The notes under the pieces were generated by a model. The model was not told where the DNA came from. It saw nothing but the letters and a program-made list of their open reading frames with translations, and made no database searches. Source: JACKII01 sp965202745 (GTDB taxonomy: Bacteria; Pseudomonadota; Alphaproteobacteria; Bin95). Taken from it: DNA of 64,000 nt. The translations under genes were made by a program, and so were the position numbers. This document shows, piece by piece, positions 57,021-64,000 of this stretch (position 1 is the first letter of the stretch; every line of letters starts with the position of its first letter). The stretch lies in contig CBDBCB010000020.1 in assembly GCA_965202745.1 (NCBI GenBank), positions 434,001 through 498,000 on the forward strand. Reading direction: 5' to 3'.

Positions 57021-57069
57021 AATCCTTTTTGACGACTCATGGCGGCGCACCATGATTCGTCCGGGATTC
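57021..57069 (-). promoter_or_regulatory. Cluster of four GANTC methylation sites at the ccrM 5' end
   Basis: GAATC at 57021-57025, GACTC at 57035-57039, GATTC at 57055-57059 and GATTC at 57065-57069. In Caulobacter, GANTC sites in the ccrM promoter/leader let methylation state feed back on ccrM transcription. Similar feedback is inferred here from position and density. Confidence 0.65.
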
Positions 57070-57088
57070 CGCGTCAATAGCCTTGTTT

Positions 57089-57709
57089 TTAGTTGCGAAT
57101 CTCCAGGCGTGCACGAATAGGTGCGAAACTCCGGCGGTGATGGGCTGTCACGCCTTCCGCGGCGAGACCTTCCTGATGGGCTTTAGTCCCGTAACCCGCA
57201 TTATTCTGCCATTTATAGGCCGGATAGCGCACTGCCAGCCGCGCCATCAGCCGGTCGCGCAAGACCTTTGCGACGATTGAGGCCGCCGCGATAGAGAGGC
57301 TGCGCGAGTCCCCTTTCACCACAGCCTCTGCCGGGCAATCCAGGCCAGGCAGGCGGGTGCCGTCCACCAGGCAGGCCCCAGGTTGAACCGGCAGCCGGGT
57401 CACCGCACGGCACATCGCCAGGCGCGAGGCTCCCAGAATATTCACCCGGTCAATCTCCGCCACCGAGGCCGCACCAACCCCTACCCATGCACACTCAGGT
57501 ATTGCTTCGGCCAACGCCTCCCGTTTTTTGGCGGAGAGTTTCTTCGAGTCATTCAGTGCTGCGAGCAGATCGTCCGGTGCATCCGGCTTCAGGATAGCTG
57601 CCGCCGCCAGCACCGGCCCGGCCCATGGTCCCCGCCCGACCTCATCTACCCCGGCGATTAGACCGCCGTGGCGGGCAGCCAACGCGTCCTCAAGAGAGAA
57701 ATCCGGCAA
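57089..57709 (-). CDS. rnhB: Ribonuclease HII
   Basis: Cleaves RNA in RNA-DNA hybrids, especially single ribonucleotides. 206 residues; catalytic acids are in 'LIAGVDEVGRGPWAGPV' (Asp-Glu), 'CLVDGTRLPG' (Asp) and 'SIAAASIVAKVLRDRLM' (Asp), with 'YPAYKWQNNAGYGTKAHQEG' near the C-terminus. It lies directly upstream of ccrM on the same strand, as in many alphaproteobacteria. Confidence 0.95.
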   Translation of the reverse strand: MPDFSLEDALAARHGGLIAGVDEVGRGPWAGPVLAAAAILKPDAPDDLLAALNDSKKLSAKKREALAEAIPECAWVGVGAASVAEIDRVNILGASRLAMCRAVTRLPVQPGACLVDGTRLPGLDCPAEAVVKGDSRSLSIAAASIVAKVLRDRLMARLAVRYPAYKWQNNAGYGTKAHQEGLAAEGVTAHHRRSFAPIRARLEIRN

Positions 57710-57723
57710 ACTTGATCGACCTC

Positions 57724-57767
57724 AAAAATAAAAACCCCGCCGCACCTTGATCTAAGGCGCAGCGGGG
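57724..57767 (-). terminator. Rho-independent terminator of the VPLPA-CTERM gene (minus strand)
   Basis: On the minus strand a 14-bp stem (CCCCGCTGCGCCTT / AAGGTGCGGCGGGG, two G-U pairs) is followed by TTTTTATTTTT. It lies between the VPLPA-type gene and rnhB, so it ends the former. Confidence 0.85.
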
Positions 57768-57794
57768 CTTGATACTCGAAATAGAGCAGACAGG

Positions 57795-58520
57795 CTATTT
57801 CCTCAGGCGGCGGGCTCCGGCAACGAGCGCCAGCCCGGACAGCATCAGCACTGCACCCGCAGGAACAGGCACGGTCCCGGTCACTTCGACATTGTCCAGG
57901 CCGCCAGTGTCTGCGCCGCTAATGTACTCAGCACGGATGCGGAGGTCGGTTACATTACTGGGCACAGCCTTAATCTGAGTATTTGTCGCAGCAGCACCTG
58001 CGCTGCTGCCAACTTTCCACCCTCCGGTATCGTCGAGAGCCATAGAGTAGCCCGTCCAGACATCTTTCGCCGGATTAGCAATATCCCTCACGATCGTTGT
58101 CCCACCGCCAGTAAGCAAGACGTCTTCGTTTGTTGCGTAGGAGCCTCCCCCGGAAATAAGCAGGTCGAAGCTCAAATCCCCACCAAAGGCTGCTGACAAA
58201 TCACCAAGATATGCGGACGGGGCTACGAAATAGATGTACGGACCCTGCGCCAAATCCGTCACTTCTATGTGCCCACCCGGATTGCCGCCCGCCACTTGAT
58301 GGCCGAATGCTGCAACATCGCCAACAGCGGTCCAGCCTTCAGCGGTCGCATCGAAGATGCTGGACACTAGAGTCGTCACAGGTGCCGCCGCGGCGCTGGT
58401 CATCGACGCTGCTGCAGACCCTAACGCCACAACAATGTTTCTAATCCCGCCCTGATCCTCTTGTTTGTGTATACTCGTGTAGCTGGAGTACCATCCACTA
58501 GTATCGGTGGCAAGGCACAA
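57795..58520 (-). CDS. VPLPA/PEP-CTERM-like secreted surface protein
   Basis: A protein with a C-terminal sorting signal 'VPVPAGAVLMLSGLALVAGA' plus 'RRLRK', i.e. a VPxPA motif, a hydrophobic helix and a basic tail as recognised by exosortase-type systems. The body (about residues 50-215) has 'FDATAEGWTAVGD' and 'GDLSFDLLISGGG', reminiscent of laminin-B-type sandwich domains. The only Met-type start (58520) gives 25 non-signal-like residues before 'IRNIVVALGSAAASMTSAAA', which looks like a signal peptide whose initiator would be ATT at 58445. The annotated 5' end is therefore uncertain and the start may be lost. Divergent from the MATE gene. Confidence 0.7.
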   Translation of the reverse strand: MCLATDTSGWYSSYTSIHKQEDQGGIRNIVVALGSAAASMTSAAAAPVTTLVSSIFDATAEGWTAVGDVAAFGHQVAGGNPGGHIEVTDLAQGPYIYFVAPSAYLGDLSAAFGGDLSFDLLISGGGSYATNEDVLLTGGGTTIVRDIANPAKDVWTGYSMALDDTGGWKVGSSAGAAATNTQIKAVPSNVTDLRIRAEYISGADTGGLDNVEVTGTVPVPAGAVLMLSGLALVAGARRLRK

Positions 58521-58528
58521 CTAATAAG

Positions 58529-59842
58529 ATGTATACGCACCTAAAATCCATCGCCCGGATAACGCTCTCGACCTTTGCCAGCCGGGTTGGGTTGCGCCTT
58601 CTGCTGCTGGCAGATGCGGTGATGATCGGCCGTTATTCGGCGGATCAGCTTGCCTGGACCGGTGCGGCTTACGTGGCTAGTGGCATTCTGCTGGTCCTAG
58701 CACCGGGATTGCTGATCGGTTGCCTTGTCAACGCCTCCAGCGCGCGGGCGCAAGGGGAGATGCAGCGTATAGGCCCGATATGGCGGCTCGGCCTTCTGTA
58801 TGGTGCCGGCGCGGGCCTAATCTGTGCGTGCGTAGCGCTCGCCGGGCCATGGTTCCTCACGCACCTCGGCCAGACCGCGCAGGTTTCGGCGGAGGGTGGC
58901 CGCCTGCTCCTCTTTATCGGCCTCGGCCTGCCCTTTCACTTCGCCGGGTTCGCAACCCTCTATGTGCTGGAAGGCATCGGGCGGGCGGATGCCGGGGCCA
59001 AAGTGCTGATCCCGGCGGTGGCTGCCAACGTCGTCCTGAATGCCGTTCTGGTCTTCGACACAGGCGCGGGTCTGGGGGCAATGGGTGCCCTGGTGGGAAC
59101 TTCCCTTGTTCGGGCGGGCATCTTTGCCGCTCTGGTCTGGATGCTGTTCCGCGGCACGGATCACCAGGGCTTCGGGCTCAACCATTGGGGCCTGCCGCCC
59201 CTTGCTGAAGTGCGGGGTCTGGTCCGGCTGGGCCTTGCAGGTGGCGTCGCCTTGTTGGGGGAATCCGCGGCCTTCTCCTCGCTCACGGTTTTTGCAGGCT
59301 GGATCAGTGAGCACGCGCTGGCGGTCCACACCATCGTCTACAATGTGCTCTCTGCCGTTTTCACGACAGCCCTGGCCGTCGGCGTCGCCACCAGCGTCGA
59401 GGTCGCCGCCGCCCGCGCCCGCGGCAACCGGCAAGGGATGATCGATGCCGCGAAGGCCGGCGTTGTCTGCGGACTGGCGCTGATGGGAACGCTCGGCGGT
59501 GCTGTCTGGCTCTTCTCAGACCACGTTGCCGGCGCCTTCACCGCCGATCCGGCTACCGCTGGGGCAGCCTCTGCCGTTATGGGTTGGCTCGCACTGTTCC
59601 TGCTGGCCGACGGCACCCAGATTTGCGTCCACAATGCGGTGCGCGGCATGAGCGACGCCTGGACAGCCACCGCCCTAAACCTGTTCTGCTATGTGGGCGT
59701 GATGACTACGCTTGCCTGGACTTTCGCCATCCCACTCGATCAGGGTAACGCCGGTCTTTTGCAGGGCGGTCTTGTTGCGAGCTTGCTGGTGGTCCTGTTC
59801 CTCGGCCTGCGGTTCCGGGCGCTGGTTCGTCGAGAAGCTTGA
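58529..59842 (+). CDS. MATE family multidrug/toxic-compound exporter
   Basis: A 437-residue inner-membrane antiporter with about 12 hydrophobic segments and two-fold MATE symmetry ('GLRLLLLADAVMIGRYSADQ', 'AFFSSLTVF'-like 'ESAAFSSLTVFAGWISEHAL'). MATE proteins export cationic compounds in exchange for Na+ or H+. Substrate unknown. Its start is nine bases from the divergent VPLPA-type frame. Confidence 0.87.
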   Translation: MYTHLKSIARITLSTFASRVGLRLLLLADAVMIGRYSADQLAWTGAAYVASGILLVLAPGLLIGCLVNASSARAQGEMQRIGPIWRLGLLYGAGAGLICACVALAGPWFLTHLGQTAQVSAEGGRLLLFIGLGLPFHFAGFATLYVLEGIGRADAGAKVLIPAVAANVVLNAVLVFDTGAGLGAMGALVGTSLVRAGIFAALVWMLFRGTDHQGFGLNHWGLPPLAEVRGLVRLGLAGGVALLGESAAFSSLTVFAGWISEHALAVHTIVYNVLSAVFTTALAVGVATSVEVAAARARGNRQGMIDAAKAGVVCGLALMGTLGGAVWLFSDHVAGAFTADPATAGAASAVMGWLALFLLADGTQICVHNAVRGMSDAWTATALNLFCYVGVMTTLAWTFAIPLDQGNAGLLQGGLVASLLVVLFLGLRFRALVRREA

Positions 59843-59912
59843 TGCGCGCGTGTACTCTTCCTATAGACTGTCTGCACAATTGTTGACCGCCGCCTCTGGA
59901 GGCTTCCCGCTC

Positions 59913-60209
59913 ATGGCCCGCGCCCGAATTTTCCGCCCCGCCCGCACTGCGATGCAGCAGGGTCAAGCCAAATCCAAGAATTGGGTGTTGGAGTTCGAGC
60001 CGGCCAAGGCGCTGCGCCCCGACACCCTGATGGGCTGGGCCGGCGGCGGCGACACCAGCCGCCAGATCCGCCTGCGCTTTGCCAGCCAGGCAGATGCGGT
60101 GGCCTACTGCAAGAAACACAGCATCGCGCACGACATCTCGGCCGAGCACAACCGCGTGGTCAAGCCGAAGAGCTATGCCGACAACTTCAAATGGGACCGT
60201 ATCGCCTGA
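59913..60209 (+). CDS. ETC complex I subunit, NDUFS4/18 kDa-like
   Basis: A 98-residue accessory subunit of NADH:quinone oxidoreductase conserved between alphaproteobacteria and mitochondria. Family core: 'ARIFRPARTAMQQGQAKSKN', 'WVLEFEP', 'LMGWAGGGDTSRQIRLRF' and 'PKSYADNFKWDRIA'. Start ATG at 59913 follows GGAGG within 15 bases. It lies directly before tRNA-Arg(TCT), a common alphaproteobacterial arrangement. Confidence 0.94.
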   Translation: MARARIFRPARTAMQQGQAKSKNWVLEFEPAKALRPDTLMGWAGGGDTSRQIRLRFASQADAVAYCKKHSIAHDISAEHNRVVKPKSYADNFKWDRIA

Positions 60210-60236
60210 GACGGCGGCCGGCGAATGTTATGGTGA

Positions 60237-60313
60237 GCGCCCTTAGCTCAGTTGGATAGAGCAACGGATTTCTACTCCGTGGGTCGGGGGTTCGAATCCT
60301 CCAGGGCGCACCA
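60237..60313 (+). tRNA. tRNA-Arg(TCT)
   Basis: Cloverleaf with acceptor GCGCCCT/AGGGCGC, anticodon stem ACGGA/TCCGT with loop TTTCTAC giving TCT, T-loop TTCGAAT, CCA encoded at 60311-60313. The sequence after it changes character completely, so its 3' end is a candidate attachment site for the element downstream. Confidence 0.97.
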
Positions 60314-60543
60314 ATATTTTCGATGGGTTAATAGGCAATCAGAAGGCCAATCAATCATTTTAGTCCCTTTGTAGTCTCATAAATTTGGGTGATAGGCGCT
60401 TAGTCGCTGGCGAGGCTGAGACTGAGCCTTGCTTCCAGAAATTGCATCCCGCTGCCAAATTCAACCGATGATACGCTCACCGCTGCCTGGGTATTGTCGT
60501 AACCTAGAGCATCGCGATGCTCTTCATTCATGGTGATATCGTG
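60314..60543. other. Start of the island after tRNA-Arg(TCT)
   Basis: About 230 bases with no supportable gene. The base composition is lower in GC than the flanking chromosome. It leads into an AlpA-like fragment. Confidence 0.5.
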
Positions 60544-60678
60544 ATGAGGCTACTTTCAAAGCGCCAGTTCAAGGAAATGGTCCTGTACTCACCGCAACAC
60601 ATCGCCCGCCTGGAGGCTGTACCCTGCATAAATGAGGTTAGCTATCACATCCTGGAAGGTAATATGGCTGTTTCCTGA
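60544..60678 (+). pseudogene. AlpA-family regulator, truncated
   Basis: The frame 'MRLLSKRQFKEMVLYSPQHI' plus 'ARLEA' is the N-terminal HTH of AlpA-type phage/island transcription factors, which normally continue with a 'GxFPKRVxxG' segment. Here it runs into unrelated 'VPCINEVSYHILEG' and stops after 44 residues. It is probably truncated by the adjacent IS sequence. Confidence 0.6.
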
Positions 60679-61700
60679 CCAGCTCTAGTTTGAGTTTTCG
60701 CCATCCCTTCATTGCCTGCAAGGGCGTCTTGCTGCCCAGGGCTGATTGCGGCAGCGGCTGGGTGTAAAGCCAGACATAGCGAAGCAGCGTGGCTTCCAGA
60801 ACCTCGCCGGATCGGAAGGGATGGCTCTGCAGAACCTCTTCGATGCGGCCATTGAACCGTTCGACCATACCGTTGGTCTGAGGTGACCTAGGCAGCGTCA
60901 GGCGATGATCGGTATCGAGGGCCGCGCCCAGCGTGTCGCATTCATGCGCGCCTGTTGCGGCGCGCTGGCGCAGACCGAAGAGGCGATCCGTGAACTCTTT
61001 TCCATTATCCGGGAGTATGGGGCGGATCCGCATCGGGCAGGCGCGCTCCAGGGCGCGCAGGAAGCGCCGGGCATTGGCCGCTGTCTTGCTGTTGTAGACC
61101 CTGACAACAACCCAACGCGTTGCCCTGTCGATGGCCACGAAGAGGGAACGGCGGCGGCTCTCATCTGCCATCGGTGGCAGGTATTTCAGGTCGATGGGGA
61201 TGGAACCGGGTTCATAGGCTTTGAAGGCGCTGTGCTTTGGCCGGGGCGATGCTGCTTCAGGGCGCGCAGGGCCCCCACGCCATGCCGACGCAAGCAGCGG
61301 TCAAGGCCAGAGCGGGAGGCATTCGGGTTCAAGAACTCGCGCACCACCGCCAGCAGATCATCCAGCGAGACCAAAAGCGTCTTGCGGAGGGCCACGGCGA
61401 CAGCTTCCTGCGCTGGCGTCAACGTCGTCTGAAGGCGATGGGGCGTGTGGCTGCAATCCTCCACGCTGGCACGCTGGCGCCATTTCCATACGGTCTGTTC
61501 CGTGGTCCCGTGACGCTCGGCAAGAACCCACGCAGGGTCGTCACTGGCCTGTATGGCCGCCCTGATCTTCGGTGGCGTCGTCGCCTGACTGTGAAGCTTG
61601 ATCACCATGTCGCTCTCCCATCCCGCGCCTCGGTCAAAACACAGCGTGCCATGAAAAACGCAGAGCGACGAAGGGCTATCTGATCAGCCGGGATGGAACA
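60618..61700. mobile_element. IS481-like insertion sequence (boundaries tentative)
   Basis: A transposase gene flanked by TGTACC (60618-60623) and the reverse complement of TGTTCC (61695-61700). IS481 elements usually start with TGT and are about 1.0-1.1 kb, which fits 1083 bp, but deeper inverted-repeat agreement is weak and no target duplication was seen. Boundaries are inferred. Confidence 0.5.
60638..61608 (-). pseudogene. IS481-like transposase, frameshifted
   Basis: The N-terminal part (61186-61608) is a helix-turn-helix and IS481-type linker 'SRSGLDRCLRRHGVGALRAL'. The C-terminal part (60638 to about 61215) is an RNase-H fold integrase core with 'IDLKYLPPMADESRRRSLFV', 'ILPDNGKEFTDRLFG' and 'SPQTNGMVERFNGRIEE', i.e. 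all three acidic catalytic residues. They lie in different frames, joined by one shift near 61225-61250, where 'RPKHSAFKAYEPGS' is the expected continuation. It would be inactive unless frameshifting occurs. Confidence 0.85.
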
Positions 61701-61706
61701 CTTAGC

Positions 61707-61931
61707 TCAACGATAGTGTTGCGGTGATATTTCAGCGCGTTCACGGATGAAACGCTTTCGATCATCCGAAACGCCTTGAGATTTATCACCAGTCAAACGG
61801 CGGTATTCATCCGCTGATAGCAACACCAAACGATCACGCTGATGGCTTGTGATGATAACTGGCTCTTGCATTGCAGCGTCGCTGAATGCGCCGATGTTGT
61901 TTTTAAATTCTGTTGCTGTGACGCGTGTCAT
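61707..61931 (-). CDS. Phd/YefM family antitoxin (orphan)
   Basis: A 74-residue protein with the Phd/YefM fold: 'TRVTATEFKNNIGAFSDAAM' and 'PVIITSHQRDRLVLLSADEY'. Such antitoxins repress their own operon and neutralise a downstream RelE/Doc/PIN toxin. Downstream on the same strand is the IS element, and no toxin gene is seen, so the module is broken or the toxin lies elsewhere. Confidence 0.8.
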   Translation of the reverse strand: MTRVTATEFKNNIGAFSDAAMQEPVIITSHQRDRLVLLSADEYRRLTGDKSQGVSDDRKRFIRERAEISPQHYR

Positions 61932-62389
61932 GGCACCCTCCTTTCGTTGTATTCATTATGTGGTTAAAATGTCCATTTTACCTATAAGAAAATATTCCTA
62001 CTTGTGGGTATATGGGAGGGGTTTTGGTTAAGTGCCTTTCCCTTCGGAGCCTGTTCGCTGATCCTGAAAAGAACCGTAGCAGGTTGTCCGTCAAGGGTGC
62101 GTAGCACAGGCGAAGCCTGCTTGCCCTTGATGGATGTTCTGGCATGGATCAGGGATCAACTCAGCGAAACAGGTGCAAGGGTTCTAGGCACGTCGCCCTT
62201 TCCCTTTGGTGAGTGAAGCTAACTAAAGCCGCACGCGCCGTAGGCGCATATAGCGGCTAGAGTATCCGCCAAAGGCGGATGCCTTTTAGGCGAAAGGCAA
62301 GGCCGAAGCCTAGTGTTAACCAAGTTAACTAACTTAGTGAGTTACCAACTACAAAATGACCCTCTACAGATTGCTATATATAGGAAAAG
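61932..62389. other. Non-coding plasmid-type leader with nested hairpins
   Basis: A 458-base stretch without a supportable gene. It contains hairpins GCGCC/GGCGC (62235-62247), ATCCGCC/GGCGGAT (62264-62280) and GCCTTT/AAAGGC (62281-62298), then paired GTTAAC motifs at 62315 and 62324, and an AT-rich run toward 62390. It looks like a replication-origin leader. Confidence 0.5.
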
Positions 62390-62457
62390 TTATCCAGATG
62401 GTTCCGAAAGGTGCGAATCTAAAATGAGAACATCTGGTTCCTGATAGTGCGAAAATC
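62390..62457 (+). other. Putative replication origin: DnaA box and iteron-like direct repeats
   Basis: TTATCCAGA at 62390-62398 differs by one base from the DnaA-box TTATCCACA. Two imperfect direct repeats follow: GGTTCCGAAAGGTGCGAATC at 62400-62419 and GGTTCCTGATAGTGCGAAAATC at 62436-62457, 36 bases apart start to start. They lie immediately upstream of a RepA-type frame, as expected for iteron plasmids. Function inferred. Confidence 0.55.
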
Positions 62458-62473
62458 AGATACGCTGATTCCT

Positions 62474-63373
62474 ATGGCTTCGTTACCTGTCCGTCATCCG
62501 CAACGGGATTTCTTCGTCCTCGATATCTCCGATGTGGTGCCGAAGGACGACATGGCCTCGATGGAGCATCCTCTGTTTTCGCTCGCCACCAGGCCAGACA
62601 TGCGCCACCTCGAATATCGCGGTGGCGATAACCGACTGAAAATCGTGCCGTCTGGAGCCGGGCTGCCAACGATTTTCGACAAGGACATTCTGATCTTCTG
62701 TGTGAGCCAGCTCATGCACCGCAATAACCGGGGCGAGAAGATCGGCAAACGGGTGCGTTTCAGCGCCCGAGAGCTGATGATTACTACCAACCGCAAGACG
62801 GGTGGGATCGAATATCAACACTTGGAACAAGCGTTCCAGAGGCTCATGGGCACAACCTTCCAAACCGATATTCAGACAGGCAAGAAGCGCGAGACGCGCT
62901 TTTTCAGCCTATTTGAATCGGGCAGCGGGTTCGTCATGAAGGAAGAGGGCAAGTGGCGGCTCGACTACTGCGAGGTGATCCTGTCCGACTGGGTGATGCG
63001 CGCGATCGAGGGCGACGAGGTCGTGACAATCTCGAACGACTATTTCCGCCTGCGCCGACCGCTTGAGCGCCGCAGCGCGAAGCTCCCGCCGATCCGTTTG
63101 ACGGAGGCGGAGCTTGCCGATCTGCACATGCAGGCCGATCGGGCAGGGCTTTCGGTCACGGAGCTGGTGCGACAGTGCGCGACATCGGGAAAGGTCACGC
63201 CTAAGCGTGGCCTCGCCGATGCGCAGCTCTTGTCCGAGATCAACCGCGTCGGGGTCAATCTCAACCAGATTGCCCGCGCGCTTAATCGCGGCGGCGACCG
63301 CGATCCGCACCATCTTGATCATGTCCTCGGTCAGCTCGTTTCCGTCCTCGAGCATGTCGGGAGGCGCACATGA
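62474..63373 (+). CDS. RepA-MobC fusion protein (plasmid replication initiator N-part fused to mobilization protein)
   Basis: Residues about 1-200 match the RepA/RPA-type plasmid replication initiator: 'RHPQRDFFVLDISDVVPKDD', 'MASMEHPLFSLATRPDMRHL', 'LLIFCVSQ'-type 'DILIFCVSQLMHRNNRGEKI', 'RFFSLFESGSGF' and 'NDYFRLRRPLERR'. Residues about 200-299 match MobC-type relaxosome proteins: 'KLPPIRLTEAELADLHMQAD' and 'INRVGVNLNQIARALNRGG'. Both are usually separate genes. RepA normally continues after 'LERR', so an in-frame deletion joining repA to mobC is the simplest explanation. Start 62474 is preferred because the 62447 GTG lies within the second iteron. Its last four bases overlap the relaxase start. 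Confidence 0.8.
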   Translation: MASLPVRHPQRDFFVLDISDVVPKDDMASMEHPLFSLATRPDMRHLEYRGGDNRLKIVPSGAGLPTIFDKDILIFCVSQLMHRNNRGEKIGKRVRFSARELMITTNRKTGGIEYQHLEQAFQRLMGTTFQTDIQTGKKRETRFFSLFESGSGFVMKEEGKWRLDYCEVILSDWVMRAIEGDEVVTISNDYFRLRRPLERRSAKLPPIRLTEAELADLHMQADRAGLSVTELVRQCATSGKVTPKRGLADAQLLSEINRVGVNLNQIARALNRGGDRDPHHLDHVLGQLVSVLEHVGRRT

Positions 63374-64000
63374 TCCCCGACATTGCCAAGCGTGGAGCGA
63401 GCTTCAAAGGCGCGCTTGCCTACTACCTTCACGACAAGAAGCTAGAGGGCGAGCGCGAGCGGTTTACGTCCGAGCGTGTGGCCTGGACGGAAACCCGCAA
63501 CCTTGCCACCAACAATCCTGAAATGGCGGGCAAGGTTATGGCGACGACGGCGATGGATGCCGACCGGCTGAAGCGCAAGGCGGGCGTGCGCAACACCGGC
63601 CGTAAGTCGGATCAGAGCGTCTATGCCTACACGCTTTCATAGCATCCCGACGAAGCCCCTGCCCTCTCGCGTTCCGTAATGCTGCGCGCGGCCGACGAGA
63701 CGATCCGCGTTCTTGGCACGGAGGATCGGCAGGCGCTCATCGTTTGCCACACCGACCACCCTCACCCGCATGTGCATGTGATCTTGAATCGTGTCTCACC
63801 CGAGGACGGCCGCATGCTGAAGACCGGCAACGACCGGCTGAAGCTTTCGCAATGGGCGCTTGGCTACCGGCAAGCACGCGGCGAAGAGCACTATTGCCCC
63901 AAGCATGCCGAGAATTGGGATATGCGACTTTCACGCCATGACGATCAGGACAAGCTGAAGCTTTGGCGCGCCGAGGCGAATCAACCCCGTTCAATGGCCG
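63370..64000 (+). pseudogene. MobA/VirD2-type relaxase, in-frame TAG, 3' truncated by window edge
   Basis: A conjugative relaxase: 'MIPDIAKRGASFKGALAYYL' start, then 'KSDQSVYAYTLS', a TAG (63640-63642), 'HPDEAPALSRSVMLRAADE', and the HxHxH-type metal motif 'CHTDHPHPHVHVILNRV' further on. Relatives have Trp at the stop position ('SLSWHPDE'), so TGG to TAG is one change. The frame then runs open to the window edge. It overlaps the RepA-MobC stop by four bases, as expected for mobC-mobA operons. Confidence 0.8.

Noticed and set aside
24400..64000. Stop-codon reassignment or suppression (many in-frame TAG)
   Set aside because: Rejected because intact genes (rpsA, the SDR, the CoA ligase, the HisD-like gene) end with TAG. 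The lesions also include TAA, TGA, frameshifts and a large deletion, which no single recoded codon explains.
60314..64000. Phage integrase beside tRNA-Arg(TCT)
   Set aside because: No tyrosine or serine recombinase frame was recognised in the window.

Overview
The window is a GC-rich (roughly 60% by eye) alphaproteobacterial chromosome segment. A Rhodospirillales-like origin is suggested by AddAB recombinase, the CtrA/CckA/SciP/CcrM set, an NDUFS4-type complex I accessory subunit, a TIGR02300 protein, an alphaproteobacterial-type DksA and a VPLPA/PEP-CTERM-like surface protein. No species can be named from the sequence alone.

Region 1 (1-24.3 kb) is a housekeeping core in good condition: an M23 peptidase end, clpB behind a sigma-32-type promoter, tsaE-amgK-murU-addB-addA-trxA on the plus strand, then folC, trpA-trpB-trpF, pyrF, lapA, ihfB, sppA, rpsA, cmk and aroA on the minus strand, followed by a TIGR02300 gene and tRNA-Ala(GGC). 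Only pyrF is lesioned here (one extra base). accD, often found between trpA and folC, is absent from that place.

Region 2 (24.4-54.4 kb) is an accessory and regulatory zone in active decay. About 14 of 33 recognisable genes carry in-frame stops, single-base indels or deletions: an HpcH aldolase, an amidohydrolase, two LLM-family oxidoreductases, a PNPOx-like protein, an alpha/beta hydrolase, a SnoaL protein, a GFA remnant, ctrA, cckA, a FAD oxidoreductase, a thiolase, crotonyl-CoA carboxylase/reductase and ethylmalonyl-CoA mutase. Intact genes lie between them: hsp20-DUF1150 behind a near-perfect heat-shock promoter, ptsN, pseudoazurin, a benzoate-CoA-ligase-like enzyme, a HisD-family dehydrogenase with a CoA-transferase, sciP, dksA, an Fe-alcohol dehydrogenase and an MFS transporter. 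The pattern suggests relaxed selection on the CtrA phosphorelay, on the ethylmalonyl-CoA pathway and on several catabolic operons.

Region 3 (54.6-60.3 kb) is intact again: a Zn-alcohol dehydrogenase, ccrM with four GANTC sites in 49 bp at its 5' end, rnhB, a VPLPA-CTERM-like secreted protein, a MATE exporter, the NDUFS4-like gene and tRNA-Arg(TCT).

Region 4 (60.3-64 kb, running off the end) looks like an integrated, degenerate mobilizable plasmid or island abutting tRNA-Arg(TCT): an AlpA fragment, a frameshifted IS481-like transposase, an orphan Phd/YefM antitoxin, an origin-like segment (DnaA box and two iteron-like repeats), a RepA-MobC fusion and a relaxase with an amber codon at an expected Trp. 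I did not find a clearly new biological system. The most notable signals are the coordinated decay of ctrA and cckA next to an intact sciP and ccrM, the RepA-MobC chimera, and the clustering of pseudogenes.
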